From positions 101,140-165,139 of the forward strand of contig NZ_BAABWG010000005.1 of the NCBI RefSeq assembly GCF_040372165.1: a stretch of DNA of 64,000 bases, written 5' to 3'. Under the pieces are notes generated by a model that saw only the letters and a list, made by a program, of their open reading frames with translations, was not told the DNA's origin and did no database searches. The position numbers were made by a program, and so were the translations under genes. Position 1 is the first letter of the stretch. The number at the start of each line of letters is the position of its first letter. The stretch comes from Hydrogenophaga sp040372165. Its GTDB lineage: Bacteria; Pseudomonadota; Gammaproteobacteria; Burkholderiales; Burkholderiaceae_C. Positions 43,716 through 52,501 of this stretch are shown piece after piece.

Positions 43716-44630
43716 ATGAAACTCAACGCACTTCAGGCCCTGGTGGCTGCCATTGAAGAAGGCAGCCTGCGCGCGGCCGCCCGGCGCATGGGGATGTCTC
43801 AGCCCGCTTTGACCAAAACCGTGCGCGAGCTGGAGCATGAGCTGGGTAGCCGGTTGTTGATGCGCTCATCCAAAGGCGTGGTGCCCACCGCGCAAGGCAA
43901 GGTCCTGTTTGACCACGCGCTCTCGGTATCCAGAGAGCTGGGCACCGCAGTCGATCGCATACAGCAGCTCGGGGGCAATATGGTGGGCGAGCTATCCATT
44001 GGCGCCGTGCCGCTGGCGGTCATGCTGCTCATTCCCGAAACACTGCGCACTTTCGGCACCTCTTATCCCGACATCCGGCTGCGCATCAGCGAGGAGCTCT
44101 ACATTGCCCAGCTACAGCGCCTGCGACTGGGCGAAGTGGATGTGGCAGTGGGCGGTATCCCTGCAGGGCTCTCCAGTGGCGAGTTTCTGGTCGAGCCGCT
44201 GCTTCAGACTCGGATGGTCGTCGTGGTGCGCAAGGGTAGCCCGCACGAGACAGCCACATCGCTGAAGGCCCTTGTTAGTGCCCGTTGGGTCTACACAGGT
44301 GCCGCCCAGCACGAAGGCTATGCGCGGCAGCTCTACGAATCCAGCGGTTTGCCTGCGCCCAGGGTAGGCGCCATGGTCAACTCCACCCTGGCTCTGATCT
44401 CGCTCGTCGGCAGTGGTGACTTTGTCGGCTTGCTGCCCATACAGATCGCCAGGCACCCGCTTTGCGCGCGCTATCTGAGCATTGTTCCAGTGGCCGAACA
44501 AGGCTTGCCGCTCACGGTCGGCGCCATGGTCCGCAGCGACGCCACAGTGTCACCTGCCGTCCGTCACTTCATCGCCCATCTGCACCGAGCAGCACACCAG
44601 GCAGAGGGCGGTGCGATCGCCCCCGTGTAA
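43716..44630 (+). CDS. LysR-family regulator next to gallate dioxygenase
   Basis: The 304-residue protein begins MKLNALQALVAAIEEGSLRA and AARRMGMSQPALTKTVRELE, a standard LysR reading head. The effector domain includes GELSIGAVPLAVMLLIPETL and EVDVAVGGIPAGLSSGEF. It has the ARRMGMSQPALTKTVRELE form typical of aromatic-acid regulators such as GalR and TsaR. Divergent placement and the shared palindrome make it the probable activator of galA and perhaps of the TRAP genes behind it. The gene ends at a bidirectional terminator facing the second dctP gene. Confidence 0.88.
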   Translation: MKLNALQALVAAIEEGSLRAAARRMGMSQPALTKTVRELEHELGSRLLMRSSKGVVPTAQGKVLFDHALSVSRELGTAVDRIQQLGGNMVGELSIGAVPLAVMLLIPETLRTFGTSYPDIRLRISEELYIAQLQRLRLGEVDVAVGGIPAGLSSGEFLVEPLLQTRMVVVVRKGSPHETATSLKALVSARWVYTGAAQHEGYARQLYESSGLPAPRVGAMVNSTLALISLVGSGDFVGLLPIQIARHPLCARYLSIVPVAEQGLPLTVGAMVRSDATVSPAVRHFIAHLHRAAHQAEGGAIAPV

Positions 44631-44658
44631 GCCCACCTGCCCTCCGCCCCCTTCCAAC

Positions 44659-44686
44659 AAAAAAGGTCTCCCGAGGGAGACCTTTT
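44659..44686. terminator. bidirectional rho-independent terminator
   Basis: AAAAGGTCTCCC-GA-GGGAGACCTTTT is a perfect 12-bp-arm hairpin with A and T runs at both ends. It serves both the LysR gene on the left and the convergent dctP gene on the right. Confidence 0.9.
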
Positions 44687-44705
44687 CTGTCCAGAGGGAC
44701 AGCAC

Positions 44706-45734
44706 TTACTTGCTGTTCTGCTGTACCAGTGCGCGAGCCTGCTTCACCAGGCTTGCTCCGTCGATGCCTTTGCCTTGCATCTCCTTGACCCAGTCCGCTT
44801 CCACAGACGCAGCCGTCTCGCGGAATTTGGCGGTTTCAGCCTCATCCAGCGCCACCACGTTGTTGCCATTCTTCTCAGCCATGGCTTTGCCGCGCACATC
44901 GCCTTCATCCATGGCCTTGCCGAACAGGGACGCCATGCCTGCGCCAGAGTTGTCGTCCAGCACCTTCTTCAGATCTGCCGGCAGGCTCTCGTACTTGGCC
45001 TTGTTCATGGCCACCACAAAGGTGGTCACGTACAGCGCGCGGTCACCGGCAAAGGTGGTGTGGTTGTGCACCAGCTCAGGCACTTTCAGGGCTGGGCCCA
45101 CTTCCCATGGAATCGTGGTGCCATCGAGCACGCCCTTGGACAAGGCTTCGGTCACGGCAGGCACTGGCATGCCCACCGGAGTAGCACCCAGTTTGGTCAG
45201 CATGTTGTTGACGATACGCGTACCGCCGCGGATCTTCATGCCTTTGAGGCTGTCCAGACCGGTGACAGGCTTCTTGGTGTGGAACAAGCCAGGGCCATGC
45301 ACGTGAACGGTCAGCACGTGAACGTCCTTGAACTCGTCCATCGCATTCTTCTGAACGTATTCGTAGAAAGATTTGGAGGTTTGCTCGGCAGACAGGGACG
45401 CCATGAAAGGCAGCTCGAAGGCTTCAACCTTGTTGAAGCGGCCAGGCGTGTAGCCTGGCAGGGTCCAGATGATGTCGACCACACCGTCGCGCGCCTGATC
45501 GTACAGCTGCGGAGGAGTGCCGCCGAGCTGCATGGCACCGAACATCTGAATCTTGATACGACCCTTGGAATCTTCTTCAACCTTCTTGGCCCAGGGAGCG
45601 ATCGCCTTGGATGGAATCGTGGCCTGAGGCGGCAGGAACTGGTGGAAACGCAGGGTCACTTCTTGCGCTTGTGCGGTCAGGCTCGCCGAGGCAGCCAGAG
45701 CCATGGTGCCAAGCGTTCTCTTCCATGAAAACAT
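44706..45734 (-). CDS. TRAP transporter substrate-binding protein (DctP), second copy without permease genes
   Basis: The 342-residue protein has a signal peptide (MFSWKRTLGTMALAASASL, cleavage after AQA) and the same landmarks as the copy at 40895: VTLRFHQFLPPQATIPSKAI, MQLGGTPPQLYDQARDGVVD, LKGMKIRGGTRIVNNMLTKL and ALSKGVLDGTTIPWEV. The two copies share long identical stretches, so they arose by duplication. ATG 45734 follows GAAGGAGAAACCGGAC; an upstream ATG at 45752 would place this ribosome site inside the gene. No DctQ or DctM gene is adjacent, so it must share the permease at 38685-40627 or one elsewhere. Position beside the hydroxycinnamate genes suggests ferulate/coumarate-type ligands, as for the TarP protein of Rhodopseudomonas. 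Confidence 0.9.
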   Translation of the reverse strand: MFSWKRTLGTMALAASASLTAQAQEVTLRFHQFLPPQATIPSKAIAPWAKKVEEDSKGRIKIQMFGAMQLGGTPPQLYDQARDGVVDIIWTLPGYTPGRFNKVEAFELPFMASLSAEQTSKSFYEYVQKNAMDEFKDVHVLTVHVHGPGLFHTKKPVTGLDSLKGMKIRGGTRIVNNMLTKLGATPVGMPVPAVTEALSKGVLDGTTIPWEVGPALKVPELVHNHTTFAGDRALYVTTFVVAMNKAKYESLPADLKKVLDDNSGAGMASLFGKAMDEGDVRGKAMAEKNGNNVVALDEAETAKFRETAASVEADWVKEMQGKGIDGASLVKQARALVQQNSK

Positions 45735-45770
45735 GTCCGGTTTCTCCTTCAATAATGGCTGGGGTCAACA

Positions 45771-45800
45771 AAAAAGAGGTGTGAAACCACACCTCTTTTT
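45771..45800 (-). terminator. terminator-type hairpin upstream of the second dctP
   Basis: AAAAAGAGGTGTG-AAAC-CACACCTCTTTTT (13-bp arms) has T-runs on both strands. It ends the amidohydrolase message, but it also lies only 36 bp before the dctP start codon, a space too short for a full promoter plus leader. It may therefore be a leader attenuator for dctP. Confidence 0.8.
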
Positions 45801-45803
45801 CAC

Positions 45804-45822
45804 TGGTTATTGTTTATAACCA
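45804..45822. promoter_or_regulatory. palindrome upstream of the second dctP
   Basis: TGGTTAT-TGTTT-ATAACCA is a perfect 7-bp-arm repeat. Read on the minus strand it contains TATAAA, a possible -10 element. It shares the GGTTAT/ATAAC core with the palindrome at 46818, suggesting that the same regulator acts on both. Confidence 0.6.
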
Positions 45823-45881
45823 CGACAAAATTTGCAGAGACCGGTGTTTACCCTAAAGCGGGCCAACAAGTGACACCAGGC

Positions 45882-46745
45882 TTACACCAGTCCCAGCAAC
45901 CTGACGGCATTCCCCTTGAGGATGCCCGGCATCACTTCTTCCCTGAAGCCGGCCACCTCAAAGTCTTTCATCCAGCGTTCAGGCGTGATGAGCGGATAGT
46001 CACTGCCAAACAGGACTCTGTCCTTGAGCAAGGTGTTAGCGTATTGCACCAATTGTTTCGGGAAGTATTTCGGACTCCAGCCTGACAGGTCGATCCACAC
46101 GTTGGGCTTGTGCATGGCCACAGACAGTGCTTCATCCTGCCATGGAAAGCTGGGGTGCGCCATGACGATCTGCATGTCGGGGAAGTCGATGGCCACGTCG
46201 TCCAGGTGAATCGGATTGCTGTACTCCAGGCGCAGTCCACCTCCACATCGCATGCCACTGCCGATGCCACTGTGGCCGGTGTGGAAGATGGCGGGCATCT
46301 TGTACTCGTTGACCACTTCGTAGATCGGCCATGCCATCTTGTCGTATGGGTGGTAGCCCTGAACCGTGGGGTGGAACTTGAAGCCCCTGATGCCCTCTTC
46401 CTTGATCAGGCGCTCTGCCTCGCGTGCCCCCATCTTTCCCTTGTGGGGGTCAATGCTGGCGAACGCAATCATCATGTCGCTGTTGGCTTTGGCAGCGGCA
46501 GCGATTTCCTCGTTGGGGATGCGTCGCCGCCCCAGTTTGGCCTCACTGTCCACCGTGAACATCACCAGGCCGATGTTCTTTTCCCGGTAGTAGGCCACGG
46601 TTTCTTCGATGGTCGGGCGTCGGTTGCTACCGAAATACTTATCGGCAGCGCGGTCGTACTCCTCGCCATAAGCGTCAAAGGGGTTCCAGCAACTCACTTC
46701 AGCGTGGGTGTGTATGTCAATCGCGATCAGGTTCTTGTGGTCCAT
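45882..46745 (-). CDS. amidohydrolase, probable hydroxyphenyl-beta-ketoacyl-CoA hydrolase (CouO-like)
   Basis: The 287-residue metal-dependent hydrolase has the HxH motif LIAIDIHTHAEVSCWNPFD at the N-terminus, GIRGFKFHPTVQGYHPYD near residue 120, AIFHTGHSG near residue 152, IVMAHPSFPW near residue 195 and the catalytic Asp in VLFGSDYPLITPERW near residue 243. Related amidohydrolases in hydroxycinnamate clusters (CouO in Rhodococcus) cleave the beta-ketoacyl-CoA to a hydroxybenzoate and acetyl-CoA. It is divergent from the enoyl-CoA hydratase gene with a shared 23-bp palindrome, which supports this role. Other options within the family are decarboxylases of the ACMSD type. Family is certain, the exact reaction is inferred. 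Confidence 0.78.
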   Translation of the reverse strand: MDHKNLIAIDIHTHAEVSCWNPFDAYGEEYDRAADKYFGSNRRPTIEETVAYYREKNIGLVMFTVDSEAKLGRRRIPNEEIAAAAKANSDMMIAFASIDPHKGKMGAREAERLIKEEGIRGFKFHPTVQGYHPYDKMAWPIYEVVNEYKMPAIFHTGHSGIGSGMRCGGGLRLEYSNPIHLDDVAIDFPDMQIVMAHPSFPWQDEALSVAMHKPNVWIDLSGWSPKYFPKQLVQYANTLLKDRVLFGSDYPLITPERWMKDFEVAGFREEVMPGILKGNAVRLLGLV

Positions 46746-46817
46746 AAGGCATCCAGGTTATGCAGAGGGTCCCTTAGGGGAAATACGGAGCGATATCCGA
46801 TGAGAGGGGCTTGATTT

Positions 46818-46840
46818 GATTATTGGTTATAACAATAATC
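46818..46840. promoter_or_regulatory. 23-bp palindrome in the divergent hydroxycinnamate promoter region
   Basis: GATTATTG and CAATAATC are perfect 8-bp arms around GTTATAA. TATAAC lies inside on both strands, so a bound repressor would cover the -10 regions of both the hydratase and amidohydrolase genes. The MarR-type protein encoded at 55029 is the best candidate regulator. Confidence 0.65.
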
Positions 46841-46872
46841 ATGGCACTCAACAAGCACAAATGGCACATCAC

Positions 46873-47661
46873 ATGACGACCATCACCCCCGACCTCAGTA
46901 TGACTCTTCACGGCGATCAGGAACAGATCGCTGTCATCCGGATGACACGCCCGGCCAAGCGAAATGCCCTGAATGACGGGCTGATCCTGGCCATCCGGGA
47001 CGTCTTCCAGAACCTGCCCAAATCGGTCAAGGCGGCAGTGGTGGATGGAGAGGGTGACCACTTCTGTGCCGGACTGGACCTGTCCGAACTGCAAGAGCGC
47101 GACGCCAGCGAAGGCGTTTTCCACTCGCGCATGTGGCACGCTGCACTCGAATGCGTGGAAAAGGGAACCGTGCCCGTCATTGCGGCACTGCACGGTGCGG
47201 TGGTTGGCGGAGGCCTGGAGCTGGCCAGCGCTTGCCACATCCGGGTAGCGGACGACACCACCTTCTATGCCCTGCCTGAAGGCACGCGCGGCATTTTTGT
47301 CGGCGGCGGTGGCGCGGTGCGCGTCCCCAAGCTGATCGGAGCAGCCCGCATGACAGACATGATGCTCACCGGCCGGGTTTACAACGCTGAAGATGGCGAG
47401 CGCGTCGGGCTCTCGCAGTACGTTGTGCCTGCGGGTACGGCGCTGGAAAAGGCGATGGAGCTGGCCACGCGCATTGCGGCCAACGCCCCCATGACCAATT
47501 TCGCTCTGATGCATGCACTGCCCCGGATCGCCGAGCAGCCTGGCGACCATGGGTTCTTCACTGAAGCCCTGATGGCCTCCATAGCCCAGGCCGCACCGGA
47601 AGCCAAGGAGCGTGTCCGCGCCTTCCTCGAAGGCAAGGCCGCCAAAGTCAGCAAAGGCTGA
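46873..47661 (+). CDS. enoyl-CoA hydratase/crotonase family protein
   Basis: The 262-residue crotonase has the oxyanion-hole strands RPAKRNALNDGLILAIRD and FCAGLDLSELQERDA near residue 66, and HGAVVGGGLELASACHIRVA near residue 108 with a Glu in LPEGTRGIFVGGGGAVRV near residue 135. In this cluster it would hydrate feruloyl- or coumaroyl-CoA to the 3-hydroxyacyl-CoA. It could instead act as a hydratase-lyase giving vanillin, but no aldehyde dehydrogenase gene is present. The start is uncertain: ATG 46873 (MTTITPD) is preferred, ATG 46861 is in frame, and neither has a clear ribosome site. It is followed by feruloyl-CoA synthase. Confidence 0.87.
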   Translation: MTTITPDLSMTLHGDQEQIAVIRMTRPAKRNALNDGLILAIRDVFQNLPKSVKAAVVDGEGDHFCAGLDLSELQERDASEGVFHSRMWHAALECVEKGTVPVIAALHGAVVGGGLELASACHIRVADDTTFYALPEGTRGIFVGGGGAVRVPKLIGAARMTDMMLTGRVYNAEDGERVGLSQYVVPAGTALEKAMELATRIAANAPMTNFALMHALPRIAEQPGDHGFFTEALMASIAQAAPEAKERVRAFLEGKAAKVSKG

Positions 47662-47743
47662 ACCTGCGCTGCCAGCTGGCAACCGCGCTGCTGATGCAGG
47701 CCTGCCGGCTGTTCTCATTTCACCCCAGGAACACGAGAGAGAC

Positions 47744-49606
47744 ATGAGCACCCAGACCAAAGCCCGCTACCGCAACATGACGTTTGGCGTGACGCGCTCC
47801 ACCTTGCGCGACGGCGCCCCCGGCACCCACTACTTCAAAGCCGACAAGGCGTTGGGCGAGTTCCCCGATCGCATCACGGACAGACTGGTGTACTGGGCCA
47901 AAGAGCGCCCGGACCAGACGCTTTTCGCGCAGCGCCAGAAGCAGGCCGATGGCAGCCTGGGTGACTGGAAGCATGTGACGTTTGCGCAAGTGCTCAGCTC
48001 CGCTCGCAGCATCGGACAGGCCATCGTCAACCGTGGTCTTTCGGCTGAGCGTCCCGTTCTCATCCTGAGCGAGAACAGCATCGAGCACGCCCTGATGGCG
48101 CTCGGCTGCGTGTATGCGGGCGTTCCCTATTGCCCCTGCTCGCCGGCCTATTCGCTGCTGAGCCAGGACTTCGACAAGCTCAAGCACGTCATCAAGACGC
48201 TGACCCCCGGCATGGTCTTCGCGCGCGATGCCGAACGATTCAGCCGAGCCATCAACGCCACCATCGCCGAGGATGTGGAGGTGGTCACGGCAGAAGGTGC
48301 GGTTGAAGGTCGCCCCACCACCGCTTTTGCTGACCTGATGGCCACCGAGCCTGGTGCATCGGTGGAAGCTGCCATGCAGGCCACCGGGCCTGACACCATC
48401 GTCAAGTTCCTGTTCACCTCGGGCTCGACCAAAATGCCCAAGGCCGTCATCAACACCCAACGCATGTGGTGCGCCAACCAGCAGCAGATGGCGACGTCCA
48501 TGCCCCTGCTGGCCGAGGGCGAGCTGACTCTGGTCGACTGGCTGCCCTGGAACCACACCTTTGGCGGCAACCACAACTTCGGCATGGTGGTCTACCACGG
48601 TGGCACCTTGTACATCGACGACGGCAAGCCCACGCCAGCGCTGATGCACGAGACCTTGCGCAACCTGCGCGAGATTGCCCCCACGGTGTACTTCAATGTG
48701 CCGACCGGGTTCGAAGCCATCGCCAACGCGATGAAGGAAGACCCGCAACTGCGCAAGACACTGCTCTCGCGCGTTCGGATGTTCTTCTACGCCGGTGCCG
48801 CCCTGGCCCAACCGATCTGGGACAGCTTGTTCGAGTCGGCAGAAAAGGAAATTGGCGAACGCATTGTCATGACCACCGGCCTGGGCATGACTGAATCCGG
48901 CCCCTTTGGCATCTTTGTGACCAGCCCTGACGTTCAAGCCGGCGACCTGGGCCTGCCTACGCCAGGCCTGGAGCTCAAACTCGTGGACATCGACGACAAG
49001 GTCGAAGTGCGCTACCGTGGCCCGAACATCACACCCGGCTACTGGCGCATGCCGGAAGAAACCAAGGAAGCCTTTGATGACGAGGGTTTTTTCTGCACCG
49101 GTGATGCCGTCAAGTGGATCGACGAAACCGACATCCACTTGGGTCTGAAGTTTGACGGCCGGATCGCCGAGGATTTCAAGCTGGCCACCGGTACCTTTGT
49201 GAGTGTGGGTCCTCTGCGCGGCAAGATCATTGCTGCTGGCGCGCCCTACATCCAGGACGTGGTGCTCACTGGCCTGAACATGAAGGAAGTGGGCGCCATG
49301 GTCTTCCCTACTCCACTGGTGCGCAAGCTCACTGATTTGCCTGCCGATGCGTCACTGCATGACGTACTGGACCACCCTGCGGTGCTGGAATTCTTTCAGG
49401 GCGTCGTGGACAAGCTGGCGGAAACGGCCACCGGCAGTGCCAACCGCATTGCGCGCATGTGTCTTCTGGCCGACGCACCCACCATCGATCGCGGCGAGGT
49501 GACAGACAAAGGTTCCATCAACCAGCGCGCTGTGCTCAAGCACCGCGCCGACACGGTAACCAACCTGCACGCAGACAAGCTGCACTACATCATCAAGCCG
49601 AGGTAA
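47744..49606 (+). CDS. fcs: feruloyl-CoA synthase (hydroxycinnamate-CoA ligase)
   Basis: The 620-residue adenylate-forming ligase activates ferulate, p-coumarate or caffeate with ATP and CoA. The ATP motif is LFTSGSTKMPKAVINTQRM near residue 225; VDWLPWNHTFGGNHNFGMVV follows, and the A5 region TTGLGMTESGPFGIFVTSPD lies near residue 385. Length and the split-start pattern (YFKADKALGEFPDRITDRL) match the Fcs branch rather than 4-coumarate ligases of plants. The usual C-terminal Lys region is replaced by DRGEVTDKGSINQRAVLKH. ATG 47744 follows AGGAACACGAGAGAG. It is the second gene of the plus-strand set and is followed by a three-hairpin element. Confidence 0.92.
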   Translation: MSTQTKARYRNMTFGVTRSTLRDGAPGTHYFKADKALGEFPDRITDRLVYWAKERPDQTLFAQRQKQADGSLGDWKHVTFAQVLSSARSIGQAIVNRGLSAERPVLILSENSIEHALMALGCVYAGVPYCPCSPAYSLLSQDFDKLKHVIKTLTPGMVFARDAERFSRAINATIAEDVEVVTAEGAVEGRPTTAFADLMATEPGASVEAAMQATGPDTIVKFLFTSGSTKMPKAVINTQRMWCANQQQMATSMPLLAEGELTLVDWLPWNHTFGGNHNFGMVVYHGGTLYIDDGKPTPALMHETLRNLREIAPTVYFNVPTGFEAIANAMKEDPQLRKTLLSRVRMFFYAGAALAQPIWDSLFESAEKEIGERIVMTTGLGMTESGPFGIFVTSPDVQAGDLGLPTPGLELKLVDIDDKVEVRYRGPNITPGYWRMPEETKEAFDDEGFFCTGDAVKWIDETDIHLGLKFDGRIAEDFKLATGTFVSVGPLRGKIIAAGAPYIQDVVLTGLNMKEVGAMVFPTPLVRKLTDLPADASLHDVLDHPAVLEFFQGVVDKLAETATGSANRIARMCLLADAPTIDRGEVTDKGSINQRAVLKHRADTVTNLHADKLHYIIKPR

Positions 49607-49693
49607 CCCCCCGCGCCGCCTGCGGCGTCACCCCCCAAGGGGGGGGCGATGCCTTGCGGACCGGCGGAGCCGGATCCGCGGCATCCTCGGTTG
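49607..49693 (+). repeat. three-hairpin intercistronic element, copy D
   Basis: It begins with the first base after the fcs stop codon. Stem 1 is GCCGC-CT-GCGGC, stem 2 CCCCCCAAGGGGGG, and stem 3 is a nested hairpin: GATGCC with GGCATC, GCGGA with TCCGC, and CCGGC-GGA-GCCGG. Fifty-five bp later the thiolase gene begins. Confidence 0.78.
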
Positions 49694-49748
49694 AGATGGT
49701 TGGCACTTGGTACTGCTGTGCGTTCATTCGAGATTCAAGGAATACAAC

Positions 49749-50996
<1,248 letters not shown>

Positions 50997-51016
50997 ACAC
51001 CCCCGAAACTGGACCA

Positions 51017-51102
51017 CCCCCGCGCCGCCGCCGTGCGGCGTCACCCCCTCAAGGGGGCGGTGCCTGGCGGACAGGCGAAGCCTGATCCTCGGCACCCTCG
51101 GA
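51017..51102 (+). repeat. three-hairpin intercistronic element, copy E
   Basis: It begins about 20 bp after the thiolase stop. Stem 1 is GCCGC-CGT-GCGGC, stem 2 CCCCCTCAAGGGGG, stem 3 GGTGCC with GGCACC outside and AGGC-GAA-GCCT inside. Compared with copy D the outer stem has changed A-T to G-C on both sides. Confidence 0.78.
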
Positions 51103-51143
51103 TTTGAGACCTCTTCTCTCGACACGTTTTTCAGGAGATACAC

Positions 51144-51908
51144 ATGAAAGTTCAAGGACAAGCAGCTCTGGTCACCGGTGGTGGCTCGGGCCTGGGTGAA
51201 GCCACCGCACGTGAACTCGCCCGCATGGGTGCCAAGGTCGCGGTGCTCGACGTCAACAAGGCCGGTGCCGAGCGCGTCGCCGCTGAAATCGGCGGCATTG
51301 CCATCGAGTGCGACATCACCAACACCGACAGCGTGAGCGCCGCCATCGAAGCAGCAGAAAAAGCGCACGGCCCGGCTCGCATCCTGATGAACATTGCCGG
51401 TATTGGCACCGCCAAGCGTGTGGTGGGCAAAGACGGCTCGGCTGCTCCGCTGGAGTCATTTGCCAAGGTGGTTCAGGTCAACCTGATCGGCACTTACAAC
51501 ATGAGCCGACTGTTTGCTGCGGCGTGCGTCAAGCTCGACCCGATGGAAGATGGCGAACGTGGCGTGATGATGTTCACCGCCAGCGTCGCAGCGTTCGACG
51601 GCCAGGTCGGCCAGCAGGCTTACAGCGCTTCCAAGGGCGGCATCGTTGGCATGACCCTGCCGATGGCACGCGATCTGGCGCAACACGGCATCCGCGTATG
51701 CACCATCGCCCCTGGCCTGTTCGCCACGCCACTGATGAAGGAGCTGCCAGAGGCCGTGCAGGAATCACTGGCCAAGAGCATTCCGTTCCCGCCACGCCTG
51801 GGAAAGCCCGAGGAGTTTGCGGAGCTGGCCGCGCACATCGTCACCAACGGTCACCTCAATGGCGAAGTGATTCGTCTGGACGGCGCGCTGCGCATGGCAC
51901 CTAGATAA
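51144..51908 (+). CDS. 3-hydroxyacyl-CoA dehydrogenase (SDR, HSD10-like)
   Basis: The 254-residue short-chain dehydrogenase has TGGGSGLGEATARELARMGA for NAD binding, NIAGIGTAKRVVGKDGSA near residue 85 and the catalytic YSASKGG near residue 160. It should oxidise the 3-hydroxy-3-arylpropionyl-CoA to the ketone. It is clearly homologous along its whole length to the SDR at 8937-9698, for instance sharing the AYSASKGG-VGMTLP-ARDLA block, so the pathway enzyme probably derives from the branched-chain one or the reverse. CAGGAGATACAC precedes the ATG. A hairpin element follows. Confidence 0.88.
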   Translation: MKVQGQAALVTGGGSGLGEATARELARMGAKVAVLDVNKAGAERVAAEIGGIAIECDITNTDSVSAAIEAAEKAHGPARILMNIAGIGTAKRVVGKDGSAAPLESFAKVVQVNLIGTYNMSRLFAAACVKLDPMEDGERGVMMFTASVAAFDGQVGQQAYSASKGGIVGMTLPMARDLAQHGIRVCTIAPGLFATPLMKELPEAVQESLAKSIPFPPRLGKPEEFAELAAHIVTNGHLNGEVIRLDGALRMAPR

Positions 51909-51914
51909 CTGCCC

Positions 51915-52001
51915 ACCCCCGCGCCGCCGCTGCGCGGCGTCACCCCCTCAAGGGGGCGGTGCCCTGTGCACCGGCAAAGCCGGACGCACGGCACCCTCGA
52001 A
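51915..52001 (+). repeat. three-hairpin intercistronic element, copy F
   Basis: It begins 6 bp after the SDR stop codon. Stem 1 is built from GCGCCGC and GCGGCG, stem 2 is CCCCCTCAAGGGGG, and stem 3 is nested: GGTGCC with GGCACC, GTGC with GCAC, and CCGGC-AAA-GCCGG. It precedes the thioesterase gene. Confidence 0.78.
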
Positions 52002-52032
52002 TGGAGAAATCGGTACACAACCGGATCTGAAT

Positions 52033-52452
52033 ATGAGCAAAGTCGTTGTTTATGAAGTGGATGTGATGTTCGGGGATTGCGATCCGGCGGGCATTGTTTT
52101 CTTTCCCAATTTCAGCAAGTGGATGGATGCGTCTTCGCTGAACTTTTTCGTGCAGTGTGGTGTTCCGCCTTGGCGCGAGCTGGTCAAGACGACCGGCATC
52201 ATCGGCACGCCGCTGCTGGAGATCAACACCAAGTTCATGCGCCCTGCCACCTACGGAGAGCGTCTGCAGATCCATACCAGTGTGACCGAATGGAGAGAGA
52301 AGGTGCTGATCCACAAACACGTGGTCATGCGCGGCGACACGGTGCTGTGCGAAGGCACCGAGGTGCGGGCCTTCTGCATGCGCGACCCGGAAAACCCGGA
52401 CCGCATCAAGTCCATCCCGATTCCCGAAGACATCAAAGCCAAGTGCAGCTGA
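52033..52452 (+). CDS. 4-hydroxybenzoyl-CoA thioesterase
   Basis: The 139-residue hotdog protein closely resembles the 4-hydroxybenzoyl-CoA thioesterase of Pseudomonas CBS3: FGDCDPAGIVFFPNFSKWMD with the catalytic Asp at position 17, followed by CGVPPWRELV and GIIGTPLLE, ending IPEDIKAKCS. It would release 4-hydroxybenzoate or vanillate from the CoA thioester made by the thiolase. This makes a direct link between the side-chain pathway and the hydroxybenzoate pathways. ATG 52033 has a weak upstream ribosome site (GGATCTGAAT). It is the fifth gene of the plus-strand set. Confidence 0.9.
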   Translation: MSKVVVYEVDVMFGDCDPAGIVFFPNFSKWMDASSLNFFVQCGVPPWRELVKTTGIIGTPLLEINTKFMRPATYGERLQIHTSVTEWREKVLIHKHVVMRGDTVLCEGTEVRAFCMRDPENPDRIKSIPIPEDIKAKCS

Positions 52453-52501
52453 TGACCGCGGCACCCGCCCGAACCAAACACACCGAAGCAGGAGACACCA
52501 C

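Noticed and set aside
46873..47661. Reading the crotonase as feruloyl-CoA hydratase-lyase producing vanillin
   Set aside because: Possible by family, but no vanillin dehydrogenase gene is present and the cluster has a dehydrogenase, thiolase, thioesterase and CouO-like hydrolase that fit the beta-oxidative route better.
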